From contig NZ_WNWM01000002.1 in NCBI RefSeq assembly GCF_009727155.1, forward strand, positions 2,976,001-3,040,000: DNA of 64,000 bases, given 5' to 3'. Made by a program: the position numbers and the translations under genes. The notes under the pieces were generated by a model. The model saw nothing but the letters and a program-made list of their open reading frames with translations. It made no database searches and was not told the origin of the DNA. The DNA comes from Pseudoduganella dura (GTDB taxonomy: Bacteria > Pseudomonadota > Gammaproteobacteria > Burkholderiales > Burkholderiaceae_D). Shown here in pieces: positions 1 through 8,204 of this stretch. Each line of letters opens with the position of its first letter. Within the stretch, counting starts at the first letter, position 1.

Positions 1-1
1 G

Positions 2-253
2 CAGGTGCACCGCTTCCTCGTGCTGCACAAGGAGCTCGACCCGGACGACGACGAACTGACCCGCACCCGCAAGGTGCGCCGCAAGTTCATCGCCGAGAAG
101 TACCGCGTGCTGATCGACGCGCTGTACGAAGGCCGCGCGTCGCAATACATCGAAACGCAGGTGAAGTTCGAGGATGGCCGCACCGGCATCGTGTCGGCCG
201 ACCTGCGCATTGCCGAAGGCCGCGTCCTGCCGCCCGTGCGGCAAGTGGCGTGA
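2..253 (+). CDS. AMP-dependent acyl-CoA synthetase, C-terminal fragment
   Basis: Only the last 83 or so codons are inside the window; the gene begins upstream. The visible part resembles the C-terminal lid of long-chain acyl-CoA ligases (ANL superfamily), which form an acyl-adenylate and then the CoA thioester. Two features suggest this: a charged stretch around DPDDDELTRTRKVRR and the invariant-type ending with a regulatory-looking tail. The catalytic core is not visible. It lies directly upstream of an ABC transporter operon, and the next gene starts about 14 bases after its stop. Acyl-CoA ligases are often found beside this branched-chain-type transporter subfamily, so a shared role in uptake and activation of a carboxylic acid is likely. 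The substrate cannot be read from this fragment. Confidence 0.72.
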   Translation, partial: QVHRFLVLHKELDPDDDELTRTRKVRRKFIAEKYRVLIDALYEGRASQYIETQVKFEDGRTGIVSADLRIAEGRVLPPVRQVA

Positions 254-267
254 TGGGAGAAACCACG

Positions 268-1092
268 ATGCTGATGAACGAACCCGATGCCCTGTTCGCC
301 CCGCGCCGCGAAACAGGCCCCGTGATCCTCGACCTGCGCGGCATCTCGCTGTCGTTCGGCGGCGTGAAGGCGCTGACCGACATCTCGTTCGACGTGCGCG
401 AGCACGAGATCCGCGCGATCATCGGTCCGAACGGCGCCGGCAAGAGCTCGATGCTGAACGTGATCAACGGCGTGTACCGCCCGCAGCAGGGCGAGATCGT
501 GTTCCGCGGCCAGCACCGCCGCAACATGGACTGCTACGCGGCCGCCAGGTCGGGCATTGCGCGCACGTTCCAGAACATCGCGCTGTTCAAGGGCATGACG
601 GTGCTCGACAACGTGATGACCGGCCGCAACCTGAAGATGAAATCGAACTTCCTGCTGCAGGCGCTGCATTGGGGACCGGCACGCCGCGAGGAAATCGCGC
701 ACCGCCGCAAGGCCGAGGAAGTCATCGACTTCCTCGAGATCCAGCACATCCGCAAGACACCCGTGGGCCGGCTGCCGTATGGCCTGCAGAAACGTGTGGA
801 GCTGGCCCGCGCGCTGGCCGCCGAGCCGGAAATCCTGCTGCTCGATGAACCGATGGCCGGCATGAACGTCGAAGAAAAACAGGACATGTGCCGCTTCATC
901 CTCGATGTGAACGACCAGTTCGGCACGACGATCGTGCTGATCGAGCACGACATGGGGGTGGTGATGGATATCTCGGACCGGGTCGTGGTGCTCGACTACG
1001 GTTGCAAGATCGGCGACGGCACGCCGGATGAAGTGCGTGCCAACCCGGAAGTGATCAGGGCCTACCTTGGAGGCGAGTCAGGTGGACATTAA
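268..1092 (+). CDS. livG: ABC transporter ATP-binding protein, LivG type
   Basis: Cytoplasmic ATPase of a branched-chain amino acid (HAAT) type ABC importer, 274 residues. Visible motifs are Walker A GPNGAGKS (about residues 53-60), a signature stretch YGLQKRVE (171-178, a degenerate form of LSGGQ that is common in LivG proteins), Walker B ILLLDEP (189-195) and an H-loop in LIEHDMG. I chose ATG 268 because GGGAGA sits about seven bases upstream; a GTG at 250 and an ATG at 253 are in frame but badly placed for a ribosome site. The stop overlaps the next permease gene by 11 bases, so translation is probably coupled. The family is certain, but the substrate may be an organic acid rather than an amino acid, given the flanking CoA ligases. 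Confidence 0.9.
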   Translation: MLMNEPDALFAPRRETGPVILDLRGISLSFGGVKALTDISFDVREHEIRAIIGPNGAGKSSMLNVINGVYRPQQGEIVFRGQHRRNMDCYAAARSGIARTFQNIALFKGMTVLDNVMTGRNLKMKSNFLLQALHWGPARREEIAHRRKAEEVIDFLEIQHIRKTPVGRLPYGLQKRVELARALAAEPEILLLDEPMAGMNVEEKQDMCRFILDVNDQFGTTIVLIEHDMGVVMDISDRVVVLDYGCKIGDGTPDEVRANPEVIRAYLGGESGGH

Positions 1093-1984
1093 TTTCTTCT
1101 TCGAAGTCCTGATCGGTGGCCTGCTCTCCGGCGTCATGTATGCGCTGGTCGCGATCGGCTTCGTGCTGATCTACAAGGCTTCCGGCGTGTTCAACTTCGC
1201 GCAGGGCGCGATGGTGTTCTTCGCGGCGCTGACCTGCGTGGGCCTGATGGACAAGTTCGGCATGTCGCTGTGGCTGGCGATCCCCTGCACCGTCGTGGCG
1301 ATGATCCTGCTCGGCATCGCCATCGAGCGCGTGGTGCTGCGCCCGCTGGTGAACCAGCCGGAAATCACGCTGTTCATGGCCACGATCGGCCTGGCCTTCT
1401 TCCTCGAAGGGCTGGCGCAGCTGCTGTGGGGTTCGCAGGTGCACCAGTTGCCGCTGCCGATCGAGGATGTGCCGATGCAATGGCTGCTGGACCGCTTCAA
1501 CATCGTGGTGTCGCAGTTCGACGTGATCGCCGCCGTCATCTGCGGCGTGCTGGTCGCCGCGCTGGCGCTGCTGTTCGCGAAAACCAGGGTCGGCCGCGCA
1601 TTGCGCGCGGTGGCGGACGATCACCAGGCCGCGCTGGCGGTCGGCATCCCCTTGCAGCGCATCTGGGCCATCCTGTGGGCCGTGGCCGGCGTGGTGGCGC
1701 TGGTGGCCGGCCTGCTGTGGGGGGCCCGCAACGGCGTGCAGTTCGCGCTGACGTTCATCGCGCTGAAAGCCTTGCCGGTGCTGATCCTGGGCGGCTTCAC
1801 GTCGGTGCCGGGCGCCATCGTCGGCGGCCTGATCATCGGTGCGTCCGAAAAGCTGGCCGAGGTCTACATCGGGCCGCTGGTCGGCGGCGGCATCGAGGGC
1901 TGGTTCCCCTACGTGCTGGCGCTGCTGTTCCTGCTGGTGCGGCCCGAAGGGCTGTTCGGCGAAAAGATCATCCGGAGGATCTGA
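1082..1984 (+). CDS. livH: Branched-chain-type ABC transporter permease, LivH
   Basis: Inner-membrane permease of the HAAT family, 300 residues, with about eight hydrophobic segments. The N-terminal half has the typical GLLSGVMYALVAIGFVLIYKAS and FNFAQGAM family sequence, and the C-terminal half has ILGGFTSVPGAIVGGLIIG. Start chosen at GTG 1082, seven bases after GGAGGC. An in-frame TTG at 1067 exists but leaves no ribosome site. The gene overlaps the ATPase gene upstream and is followed, one base after its stop, by the second permease. It should pair with that protein to form the membrane channel. Confidence 0.9.
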   Translation: MDINFFFEVLIGGLLSGVMYALVAIGFVLIYKASGVFNFAQGAMVFFAALTCVGLMDKFGMSLWLAIPCTVVAMILLGIAIERVVLRPLVNQPEITLFMATIGLAFFLEGLAQLLWGSQVHQLPLPIEDVPMQWLLDRFNIVVSQFDVIAAVICGVLVAALALLFAKTRVGRALRAVADDHQAALAVGIPLQRIWAILWAVAGVVALVAGLLWGARNGVQFALTFIALKALPVLILGGFTSVPGAIVGGLIIGASEKLAEVYIGPLVGGGIEGWFPYVLALLFLLVRPEGLFGEKIIRRI

Positions 1985-1985
1985 C

Positions 1986-3044
1986 ATGTTCTACCGCGAA
2001 GCCGGGCAGTTCCGCACCACCTACGAGGCCGATGGCCAGATCCTGCCGATCCGGCAGGACCGCATCGCGCTGCTGGCCACGCTGGCCGTGGCGGCGGTGG
2101 CCGTGCCGTTCATGGCCTCGCCCTACATGCTGTCGGCGATCCTGATCCCGTTCCTGATCTTCGCGCTGGCCGCGCTGGGGCTGAACATCCTTACCGGCTA
2201 TGCCGGCCAGCTGTCGCTGGGCACCGCGGCGTTCATGGCCGTGGGCGCGTTCGCGTCGTGGAACTTCGTGGCGCGCGTGCCCGGCATGCCGATGCTGCTG
2301 GCGTTCGTGCTGGGTGGCCTGTGCGCGGCGCTGGTGGGCATCGCGTTCGGCCTGCCGTCGTTGCGCATCCGCGGCTTCTACCTGGCCGCCTCCACGCTGG
2401 CCACGCAGTTCTTCGTGATCTGGTGCCTGACGAAGATTTCGTGGCTGACGGGTGGCAGCGCCTCCGGCGTGATCACCGCCCAGCGCATCGAGATCATGGG
2501 CTACGCGTTCGATACGCCGCAGCGCAAGTATGTGCTGGTGCTGCTGGTGGTGGCGCTGATGGCGCTGCTGGCGAAGAACCTGGTGCGCTCGAACGTGGGC
2601 CGCTCGTGGATGGCGGTGCGGGACATGGACGTGGCGGCCGAGGTGATCGGCATCCGCCTCATGCGCACCAAGCTGCTGGCGTTCGCCGTGAGCTCGTTCT
2701 ACTGCGGCGTGGCCGGTGCGCTGTATGCGTTCGCCTACCTCGGCACGGTGGAACCGGAGGCTTACAGCCTGGACCTGTCGTTCCGCATCCTGTTCATGAT
2801 CATCATCGGCGGCGTGGGCTCGATCCTCGGCTCGTTCCTGGGCGCCGCGTTCATCGTGCTGCTGCCCGTGTTCCTGAACATCGCCGCGCATGGCCTCGCG
2901 CTGCCCACCAGCGTGGCGTCGAACCTGGAGCTGATGGTGTTCGGCGCGCTGATCATCTTCTTCCTGATCGTGGAACCGCACGGCCTGGCACGCCTGTGGC
3001 AGATCGGCAAAGAAAAGCTGCGCCTGTGGCCCTTCCCGCATTGA
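1986..3044 (+). CDS. livM: Branched-chain-type ABC transporter permease, LivM
   Basis: Second inner-membrane permease of the importer, 352 residues. It has a short hydrophilic N-terminus (about 30 residues), then hydrophobic segments including LNILTGYAGQLSLG, the family hallmark for LivM, and a late FRILFMIIIGGVGSILG segment. GGAGG lies eight bases before ATG 1986, inside the end of the upstream permease gene, and the spacing of one base between stop and start marks a tight operon. It works with the LivH-type protein and the two ATPases. A 32-base gap with AAAGGAG separates it from the binding-protein gene. Confidence 0.9.
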   Translation: MFYREAGQFRTTYEADGQILPIRQDRIALLATLAVAAVAVPFMASPYMLSAILIPFLIFALAALGLNILTGYAGQLSLGTAAFMAVGAFASWNFVARVPGMPMLLAFVLGGLCAALVGIAFGLPSLRIRGFYLAASTLATQFFVIWCLTKISWLTGGSASGVITAQRIEIMGYAFDTPQRKYVLVLLVVALMALLAKNLVRSNVGRSWMAVRDMDVAAEVIGIRLMRTKLLAFAVSSFYCGVAGALYAFAYLGTVEPEAYSLDLSFRILFMIIIGGVGSILGSFLGAAFIVLLPVFLNIAAHGLALPTSVASNLELMVFGALIIFFLIVEPHGLARLWQIGKEKLRLWPFPH

Positions 3045-3076
3045 TCATCATAAGAACACATCCAAAGGAGACCGTC

Positions 3077-4372
3077 ATGAAGCTGTTGCAATCGATCGTA
3101 CTGGGCGCCGTGCTCGCCGGCGCCATCGCGCCCGCTTTTGCCCAGGAACAGTTCGTCGCCCTGCCCTCTTACCGGGTGGGGCCGTATGCCTCGGGAGGCT
3201 CCGGCTTCTATGGCGGCATCATCGACTATTTTTCGCTCGTCAACGCGGCCGGCGGCATCAACGGCGTGAAGGTCGCGTGGCAGGAATGCGAGACGGAATA
3301 CAACCCGTCGCGCGGCGTGGAGTGCTACGAGCGGCTGAAAACGCAGCGCGGCGGCGCCACGCTGGTCGAGCCGCTGTCGACCAGCATCGCCTACGGCATC
3401 CTCGACCGCATCCCGCAGGACAAGATCCCGATGACGATGCTGGGCTACGGCCGCTCGGATGCGGCCAACGGCAAGGTGTTCCCTTACGTGTTCCCGCTCA
3501 TTTCGAGCTACTGGAGCCAGGCCGCGGCCATGGTGAAATACCTGGCCGACAAGAACGGCGGCTCGCTGAAGGGCAAGAAGATCGTGCACCTGTACCACGA
3601 CTCCGCGTTCGGCAAGGAGCCGTTGCCGGTGCTGGAAGCGCTGGCTAAACAGCAGGGCTTCGAACTGGTGAAGATCCCGGTGGCGCCGCCCGGCAGCGAA
3701 CAGCAGGCGCAGTGGCTGCAGATCCGGCAGGCGCGGCCGGATCACGTAATCCTGTGGGGCTGGGGCGTGATGAACTCGGTGGCGATCAAGACCGCGCAGC
3801 GCAACGGCTTCCCGCGCGAGAAGATCCTCGGCGTATGGTGGGCCGGGTCGGAAGAGGATACCGTGCCTTCCGGCGATGCCGCCAAGGGCTACACGGCGAT
3901 GTCGTTCAACACGCCCGGCAATTATCCCGTAATGGACGAGATCCGCGCGAAGCTGTACAAGACCGGCAAGGGCAACCTTTCCGACCAGGCCCGCATCGGC
4001 TCCGTGTACCACATGCGCGGCGTAACCGCCGGCATCCTGTTCGTCGAGGCGATGCGCACCGCGCAGGAAAAGTTCGGCAAGGGCAAACCCGTCACCGGCG
4101 AACAGCTGCGCTGGGGCCTGGAACACCTGAACATCGACGCGGCGCGGCAGAAGGCGATCGGTGCCGCCAACATGTTCCCCACGGTGAAGACGAGCTGCGA
4201 GGACCATGAAGGTTCCGGCGCCGTGAAGGTGCAGCAATGGGACGGCAAGAAGTGGGTCGCGATCACGCCGAACTGGATCGTGGGCGACCGTGCGCTGGTG
4301 AAGAAACTGATCGACGAATCGTCGAACAGGTACGCGGCCGAGAAGAACATCAAGCCGGCCTGCATGCCATGA
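3077..4372 (+). CDS. ABC transporter periplasmic substrate-binding protein
   Basis: Periplasmic binding protein of 431 residues in the LivJ/Leu-Ile-Val-binding superfamily (peripla_BP_6 fold). It begins with a clear signal peptide, with cleavage expected after AFA at about residue 22. The mature part opens with FVALPSYRVGPYASGGSGFYGGI, like binding proteins of this subfamily, and carries paired Rossmann-like lobes (KKIVHLYHDSAFGKE and DHVILWGWGV). The strong ribosome site AAAGGAG precedes ATG 3077. Its stop overlaps the start of the second ATPase gene (ATGA). This subfamily is larger than classical LivJ and is often linked to aromatic or fatty acid use; that substrate class is an inference from the neighbours. 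Confidence 0.88.
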   Translation: MKLLQSIVLGAVLAGAIAPAFAQEQFVALPSYRVGPYASGGSGFYGGIIDYFSLVNAAGGINGVKVAWQECETEYNPSRGVECYERLKTQRGGATLVEPLSTSIAYGILDRIPQDKIPMTMLGYGRSDAANGKVFPYVFPLISSYWSQAAAMVKYLADKNGGSLKGKKIVHLYHDSAFGKEPLPVLEALAKQQGFELVKIPVAPPGSEQQAQWLQIRQARPDHVILWGWGVMNSVAIKTAQRNGFPREKILGVWWAGSEEDTVPSGDAAKGYTAMSFNTPGNYPVMDEIRAKLYKTGKGNLSDQARIGSVYHMRGVTAGILFVEAMRTAQEKFGKGKPVTGEQLRWGLEHLNIDAARQKAIGAANMFPTVKTSCEDHEGSGAVKVQQWDGKKWVAITPNWIVGDRALVKKLIDESSNRYAAEKNIKPACMP

Positions 4373-5169
4373 GCACGCTTTCCGTCAACAACATCGAAGT
4401 CATCTACGACCACGTGATCCTGGTGCTGAAAGGCGTGTCGCTGGAGGTGCCGCAAGGGTCCATCGTGGCGCTGCTGGGCGCCAACGGCGCCGGCAAGTCG
4501 ACCACGCTGAAGACGATCTCCACGCTGCTGCGCGGCGAACGCGGCGACGTGACGAAAGGCGAAGTGCGCTTCAACGGCGAACGCGTGGACCAGCTGACGC
4601 CGAACGCGCTGGTGACGCGCGGGCTGGCGCAGGTGATGGAAGGCCGCCACTGCTTCGGCCACCTGACGATCGAGGAAAACCTGCTCACCGGAGCCTACAC
4701 CCGCAAGCTGTCGCGTGCCGGATTGCGCGAGGCGCTGGAGCGCGTCTACCACTACTTTCCGCGGCTGAAGGAGCGGCGCGGCAGCCAGGCCGGCTACACA
4801 TCCGGCGGCGAGCAGCAGATGTGCGCGATCGGCCGTGCGCTGATGGCCAAGCCCACGATGATCCTGCTGGACGAGCCGTCGATGGGCATCGCGCCCCAGG
4901 TCGTCGAGGAGATCTTCGGCATCGTCAAGGATCTCAACACGAACGAAGGCGTGTCGTTCCTGCTGGCCGAGCAGAACACGATGGTGGCGCTGCGCTATGC
5001 GGACTTCGGCTACATCCTCGAGAACGGCCGCGTGGTGATGGAAGGCGCCGCGCGGGAGCTGGCCGCCAACGAGGATGTGAAGGAGTTCTACCTCGGTATG
5101 TCCGGCGCGGGCCGGCGCAGTTTCCGCGAGCAGAAATTCTATCGCCGGCGGAAGCGGTGGCTGTCATGA
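4369..5169 (+). CDS. livF: ABC transporter ATP-binding protein, LivF type
   Basis: Second ATPase of the importer, 266 residues. Walker A GANGAGKS (37-44), signature TSGGEQQ (144-150), Walker B ILLDEP (165-170) and LAEQN in place of the usual H-loop sequence are all typical of LivF. The start ATG overlaps the stop of the binding-protein gene by four bases. The C-terminus carries an unusual Arg-rich tail after the usual YLG ending (roughly the last 20 residues), which may be a drifted extension. It completes a five-component transporter: two ATPases, two permeases and one binding protein. Confidence 0.9.
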   Translation: MSTLSVNNIEVIYDHVILVLKGVSLEVPQGSIVALLGANGAGKSTTLKTISTLLRGERGDVTKGEVRFNGERVDQLTPNALVTRGLAQVMEGRHCFGHLTIEENLLTGAYTRKLSRAGLREALERVYHYFPRLKERRGSQAGYTSGGEQQMCAIGRALMAKPTMILLDEPSMGIAPQVVEEIFGIVKDLNTNEGVSFLLAEQNTMVALRYADFGYILENGRVVMEGAARELAANEDVKEFYLGMSGAGRRSFREQKFYRRRKRWLS

Positions 5170-5179
5170 GGTGGCTGCA

Positions 5180-5536
5180 ATGAATCTGGCCAAGGCGAAA
5201 AAACTGTGCGCCGGGCTGCCCGGCGCCACGCAGGATGTCAAATGGGGTTCGAGCCTGGTGTTTTCCGTCGGCGGCAGGATGTTCGCCGCGACCGACGACG
5301 ATGCGAAGGCGAAGCGGATCACCTTCAAGGTCGACGACGACGCCTTCCTGGCGTTGACGGACCGGCCCGGCATCGTTCCCGCGCCATACCTGGCGCGGGC
5401 GAAATGGGTGCAGATCGACGACCTGAAGGCGGTGTCGGACGAGGAAGCGGACGTGCTGCTCAGGCGCGCCCATGAAATCATCTTCGGCAAACTGACGAAG
5501 AAGCTGCAGAAGGAAATTTCGGAAGGCGGCGCATGA
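5180..5536 (+). CDS. MmcQ/YjbR family protein
   Basis: Small protein of 118 residues in the MmcQ/YjbR family, a CyaY-like fold sometimes called a DNA-binding protein; its function is not established. Family features are the N-terminal LCAGLPGATQDVKWG stretch, FAATDDD, and the C-terminal LLRRAHEIIFGKLTKKLQ region. ATG 5180 is preferred over GTG 5171 because GAGGTGG lies just before it. It sits between the last transporter gene and a CoA ligase gene whose start overlaps its stop (ATGA), so it is part of the same transcript. Why this protein belongs to a transport/activation operon is unknown. Confidence 0.82.
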   Translation: MNLAKAKKLCAGLPGATQDVKWGSSLVFSVGGRMFAATDDDAKAKRITFKVDDDAFLALTDRPGIVPAPYLARAKWVQIDDLKAVSDEEADVLLRRAHEIIFGKLTKKLQKEISEGGA

Positions 5537-6789
5537 ATACGGAAACCCTCGACCATCTCGAAACGCGCGACCCCGGTGAACGGGAACGCGATCTGATGCG
5601 GCGGCTGCCGGCCCTGGTGGCGCAGGCGCAATCGGCTCCCGGCTGGGCGCGCATCCTGCACGGCGTGGACGCGGCCGCCATCGATCACCGCGCGGCATTG
5701 GCGCAGCTGCCCGTCACGCGCAAGGCGCAGCTGAAGGATCTGCAGCAGCACGATCTGCCGTTCGGCGGGCTGACCGCCACGCCGCCGCGCGCGCTGTCGC
5801 GCATCTGCATGTCGCCCGGCCCGATCTTCGATGCCGAGGGGCACGCGGCCGACTGGTGGCGTTTCGCGCGGCCGATGTATGCGGCCGGCGTGCGGGCCGG
5901 CGGCCTGCTGCAGAACTGTTTTTCGTATCACTTCACGCCAGCCGCGTTCATGGTGGAAAGCGGCGCGGCGCGCATCGGCTGCACGGTGATCCCGGCCGGC
6001 AGCGGCCAGACGGAACTGCAGGTGCAGGCCATGGCGGCGCTCAGGCCCGACACCTACGTGGGCACGCCGTCGTTCCTCAAGCTCATCCTGGAAAAGGCGC
6101 AGGAGACGGGCGCGGACGTGTCGAGCGTACGGCACGCGCTGCTGTCGGCCGAGGCGCTGCCCGATTCGCTGCGCAAGTGGTTCGTCGAGCACGGCGTGCC
6201 CCATGTGTGCCAGGCGTATGCGTCGGCCGATGCCGGCAACATTGCGTATGAAACGCGCACCGGCGGCGCGCTCAATCCCGGCATGGTGCTGGACGAAGAG
6301 GTGATCCTCGAGATCGTCAGGCCCGGCTCGGGCGAGCCGGTCGCACCCGGCGAGGTGGGCGAGGTGGTGCTCACCGTGTTCAATCCCGACTATCCGCTGA
6401 TCCGCTTCGCCACCGGCGATCTTTCCGCGCTGCTCACCGATGCGGTGCCGTCGCCATGCGGCCGTACCAATGCGCGCATCCGAGGCTGGCTGGGGCGCGC
6501 GGACCAGACGACGAAAGTGCGGGCGATGTTCGTGCATCCGTCGCAGGTGCACGAGATCGCGCGGCGGCACGGGCTCGGCAGGACGCGCCTGGTGGTTACC
6601 GGCACCACCGCCGACGAAACGATGACGCTGCAGTGCGAGAGTGACGATCCGGCAACTGCCGGCGACGGCGCCGCGATCGTCGCCACGCTGCGCGACGTGA
6701 CGAAGCTGCGCGGCGAAGTGCTTTTCGTGCAACGCGGCAGCCTGCCGAACGACGGCAAGGTGATCGACGACCGCCGCAGCTATGACTGA
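5533..6789 (+). CDS. Phenylacetate-CoA ligase-like AMP-binding enzyme
   Basis: Protein of 418 residues resembling PaaK-type CoA ligases, which adenylate a carboxylic acid and transfer it to CoA. Visible family parts are VTRKAQLKDLQ near the N-terminus, the mid-region TYVGTPSFLKLIL, then LLSAEAL and the nucleotide-site YASADAGNIAYE, followed by the hinge region LIRFATGDLSAL and a GRADQTTKVRAMFV lid. The start overlaps the upstream stop by four bases, so it ends the transporter operon. Together with the ligase fragment at the left edge it encloses the transporter. The substrate is unknown; an aromatic or medium-chain acid is a reasonable guess. Confidence 0.85.
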   Translation: MNTETLDHLETRDPGERERDLMRRLPALVAQAQSAPGWARILHGVDAAAIDHRAALAQLPVTRKAQLKDLQQHDLPFGGLTATPPRALSRICMSPGPIFDAEGHAADWWRFARPMYAAGVRAGGLLQNCFSYHFTPAAFMVESGAARIGCTVIPAGSGQTELQVQAMAALRPDTYVGTPSFLKLILEKAQETGADVSSVRHALLSAEALPDSLRKWFVEHGVPHVCQAYASADAGNIAYETRTGGALNPGMVLDEEVILEIVRPGSGEPVAPGEVGEVVLTVFNPDYPLIRFATGDLSALLTDAVPSPCGRTNARIRGWLGRADQTTKVRAMFVHPSQVHEIARRHGLGRTRLVVTGTTADETMTLQCESDDPATAGDGAAIVATLRDVTKLRGEVLFVQRGSLPNDGKVIDDRRSYD

Positions 6790-6900
6790 GCCGTGGCCGA
6801 TACGCTGTCGCACGACAGCCAGTACCGTTGAATCGGGGCCGGACAACCGCATCGTTATCGCGGATAATTGGCGCACTTTTCAACTGCAACTTTCCACGTC

Positions 6901-7473
6901 ATGCAAGAATTTCATCATCAACGGGCCCGCGCCCTGCTCGACAACGCCGAGGAAATCTTTACCGCCCAGCAGGTGTCCGACGCCGTGCGCCAGGTGGCCG
7001 ACGACCTGAACGCGCGCTTCAGCCAGCTCGAGGAATTCCCCCTCGTGCTGGGCGTAATGGGCGGCGCCGTCGTCTTCACCGGCAACCTGCTGCCGCAGCT
7101 CACCTTCCCGCTCGAGTTCGATTACATCCACGTGAGCCGCTACGGCGATGCGGACCGCGGCGGCGAGGTCGTGTGGAAAGTGGTGCCCCGCTCGAACGTC
7201 GAGGGCCGCACGGTGCTGGTCGTCGACGACATCCTCGACGAAGGCGAAACGCTGGCCCACGTGAAGCAGCGCCTGCTGGACATGGGCGCGAAGGAAGTCG
7301 TCCTGGTCGTGTTTGCCGACAAGGCGATCGGCAAGGCCAAGCCGGTGAAACCCGACCTGGTGGGCCTGGTGATCCCGAACCGCTTCGTGGTCGGCTACGG
7401 CATGGACGCGTACAACTACTGGCGCAATCTGCCGGGCCTGTGGGCGATCAACAACACCGACCTGTCGAGCTGA
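6901..7473 (+). CDS. hpt: Hypoxanthine-guanine phosphoribosyltransferase
   Basis: Purine salvage enzyme that joins hypoxanthine or guanine to PRPP in the cytoplasm, 190 residues. The PRPP-binding motif VVDDILDEGET lies at about residues 108-118, with the preceding FDYIHVSRYGD flexible loop and a C-terminal DLVGLVIPNRFVVGYGMD typical of type I HPRTs. Start ATG 6901 is preferred; an in-frame TTG at 6868 would add 11 residues that do not look like the family. A GATAAT at 6863-6868 could be a -10 box, but no convincing -35 is at the right distance. The gene is monocistronic and converges on clpP 18 bases downstream. Confidence 0.87.
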   Translation: MQEFHHQRARALLDNAEEIFTAQQVSDAVRQVADDLNARFSQLEEFPLVLGVMGGAVVFTGNLLPQLTFPLEFDYIHVSRYGDADRGGEVVWKVVPRSNVEGRTVLVVDDILDEGETLAHVKQRLLDMGAKEVVLVVFADKAIGKAKPVKPDLVGLVIPNRFVVGYGMDAYNYWRNLPGLWAINNTDLSS

Positions 7474-7491
7474 TTTTTCCCCCGGCCGCGG

Positions 7492-8079
7492 TCAGGTCGG
7501 CCGTGGCTGCAACACCTCGTCCACCAGGCCGTACTCGACGGCCTGGCGGGCCGACATGAAGTTGTCGCGGTCCGAATCGCGCGCCACCCGCGCCAGTTCC
7601 TGCCCGGTGCGCTCGGCGAAGATGCGGTTCAGCCGCTCGCGCAGGTGCAGCACCTCCCTTGCCTGGATTTCCACATCGGCCGCCGTGCCCTGCGAACCGC
7701 CGCTGGGCTGGTGGATCATGATCCGGGCGTTCGGCAGCGCATAGCGCTTGCCCTTCTCCCCCGCCGCCAGCAGGAAAGCGCCCATGCTCGCCGCGAAGCC
7801 GGTGCAGATCGTGGCCACTGCCGGCCTGATGAACTGCATCGTGTCGTAGACCGCCAGGCCCGCATAGACGGAACCGCCCGGCGAGTTGATGTACAGTGAA
7901 ATCTCCTTGTCCGGATTTTCCGATTCCAGGAACAGCAGTTGCGCGACGACGAGATTGGCCGATTCGTCGGTCACGGGGCCGACGATGAAGACGATGCGTT
8001 CGCGCAGCAGGCGCGAATAGATGTCGTAGGCCCGCTCGGCGCGGCCGGTGTTTTCGATGACGGTGGGGATCATGTGCAT
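7492..8079 (-). CDS. clpP: ATP-dependent Clp protease proteolytic subunit
   Basis: Serine peptidase of 195 residues that forms the tetradecameric chamber of Clp proteases. The catalytic triad is visible: Ser98 in GFAASMGAF, His123 in MIHQP and Asp172 in RDSDRD. The N-terminus matches the mature form of Escherichia coli ClpP and lacks a propeptide. Start at 8079 is supported by GAGGAG six bases upstream; the frame stays open far upstream but that part is antisense to a sigma factor gene. There is no tig or clpX beside it, so this is probably an extra ClpP paralogue, with the usual tig-clpP-clpX copy elsewhere. It would have to borrow ClpX or ClpA. Confidence 0.92.
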   Translation of the reverse strand: MHMIPTVIENTGRAERAYDIYSRLLRERIVFIVGPVTDESANLVVAQLLFLESENPDKEISLYINSPGGSVYAGLAVYDTMQFIRPAVATICTGFAASMGAFLLAAGEKGKRYALPNARIMIHQPSGGSQGTAADVEIQAREVLHLRERLNRIFAERTGQELARVARDSDRDNFMSARQAVEYGLVDEVLQPRPT

Positions 8080-8204
8080 GGCGGCTCCTCGATGGTGGGT
8101 GTGACCGCTTGACGCCGCGCGGGCCCGCGGCGTGACGAATTTATTTTCTTCGGCCGTTGTCACGTTCTTGCAGTCTCCCGCGTCATGGGGGCGAGGAGGA
8201 AAAG

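Noticed and set aside
1055..1987. 310-codon minus-strand frame opposite the LivH gene
   Set aside because: Composition is dominated by His, Asp, Gln and Arg, as expected for the antisense of a GC-rich membrane protein gene; no domain is visible.
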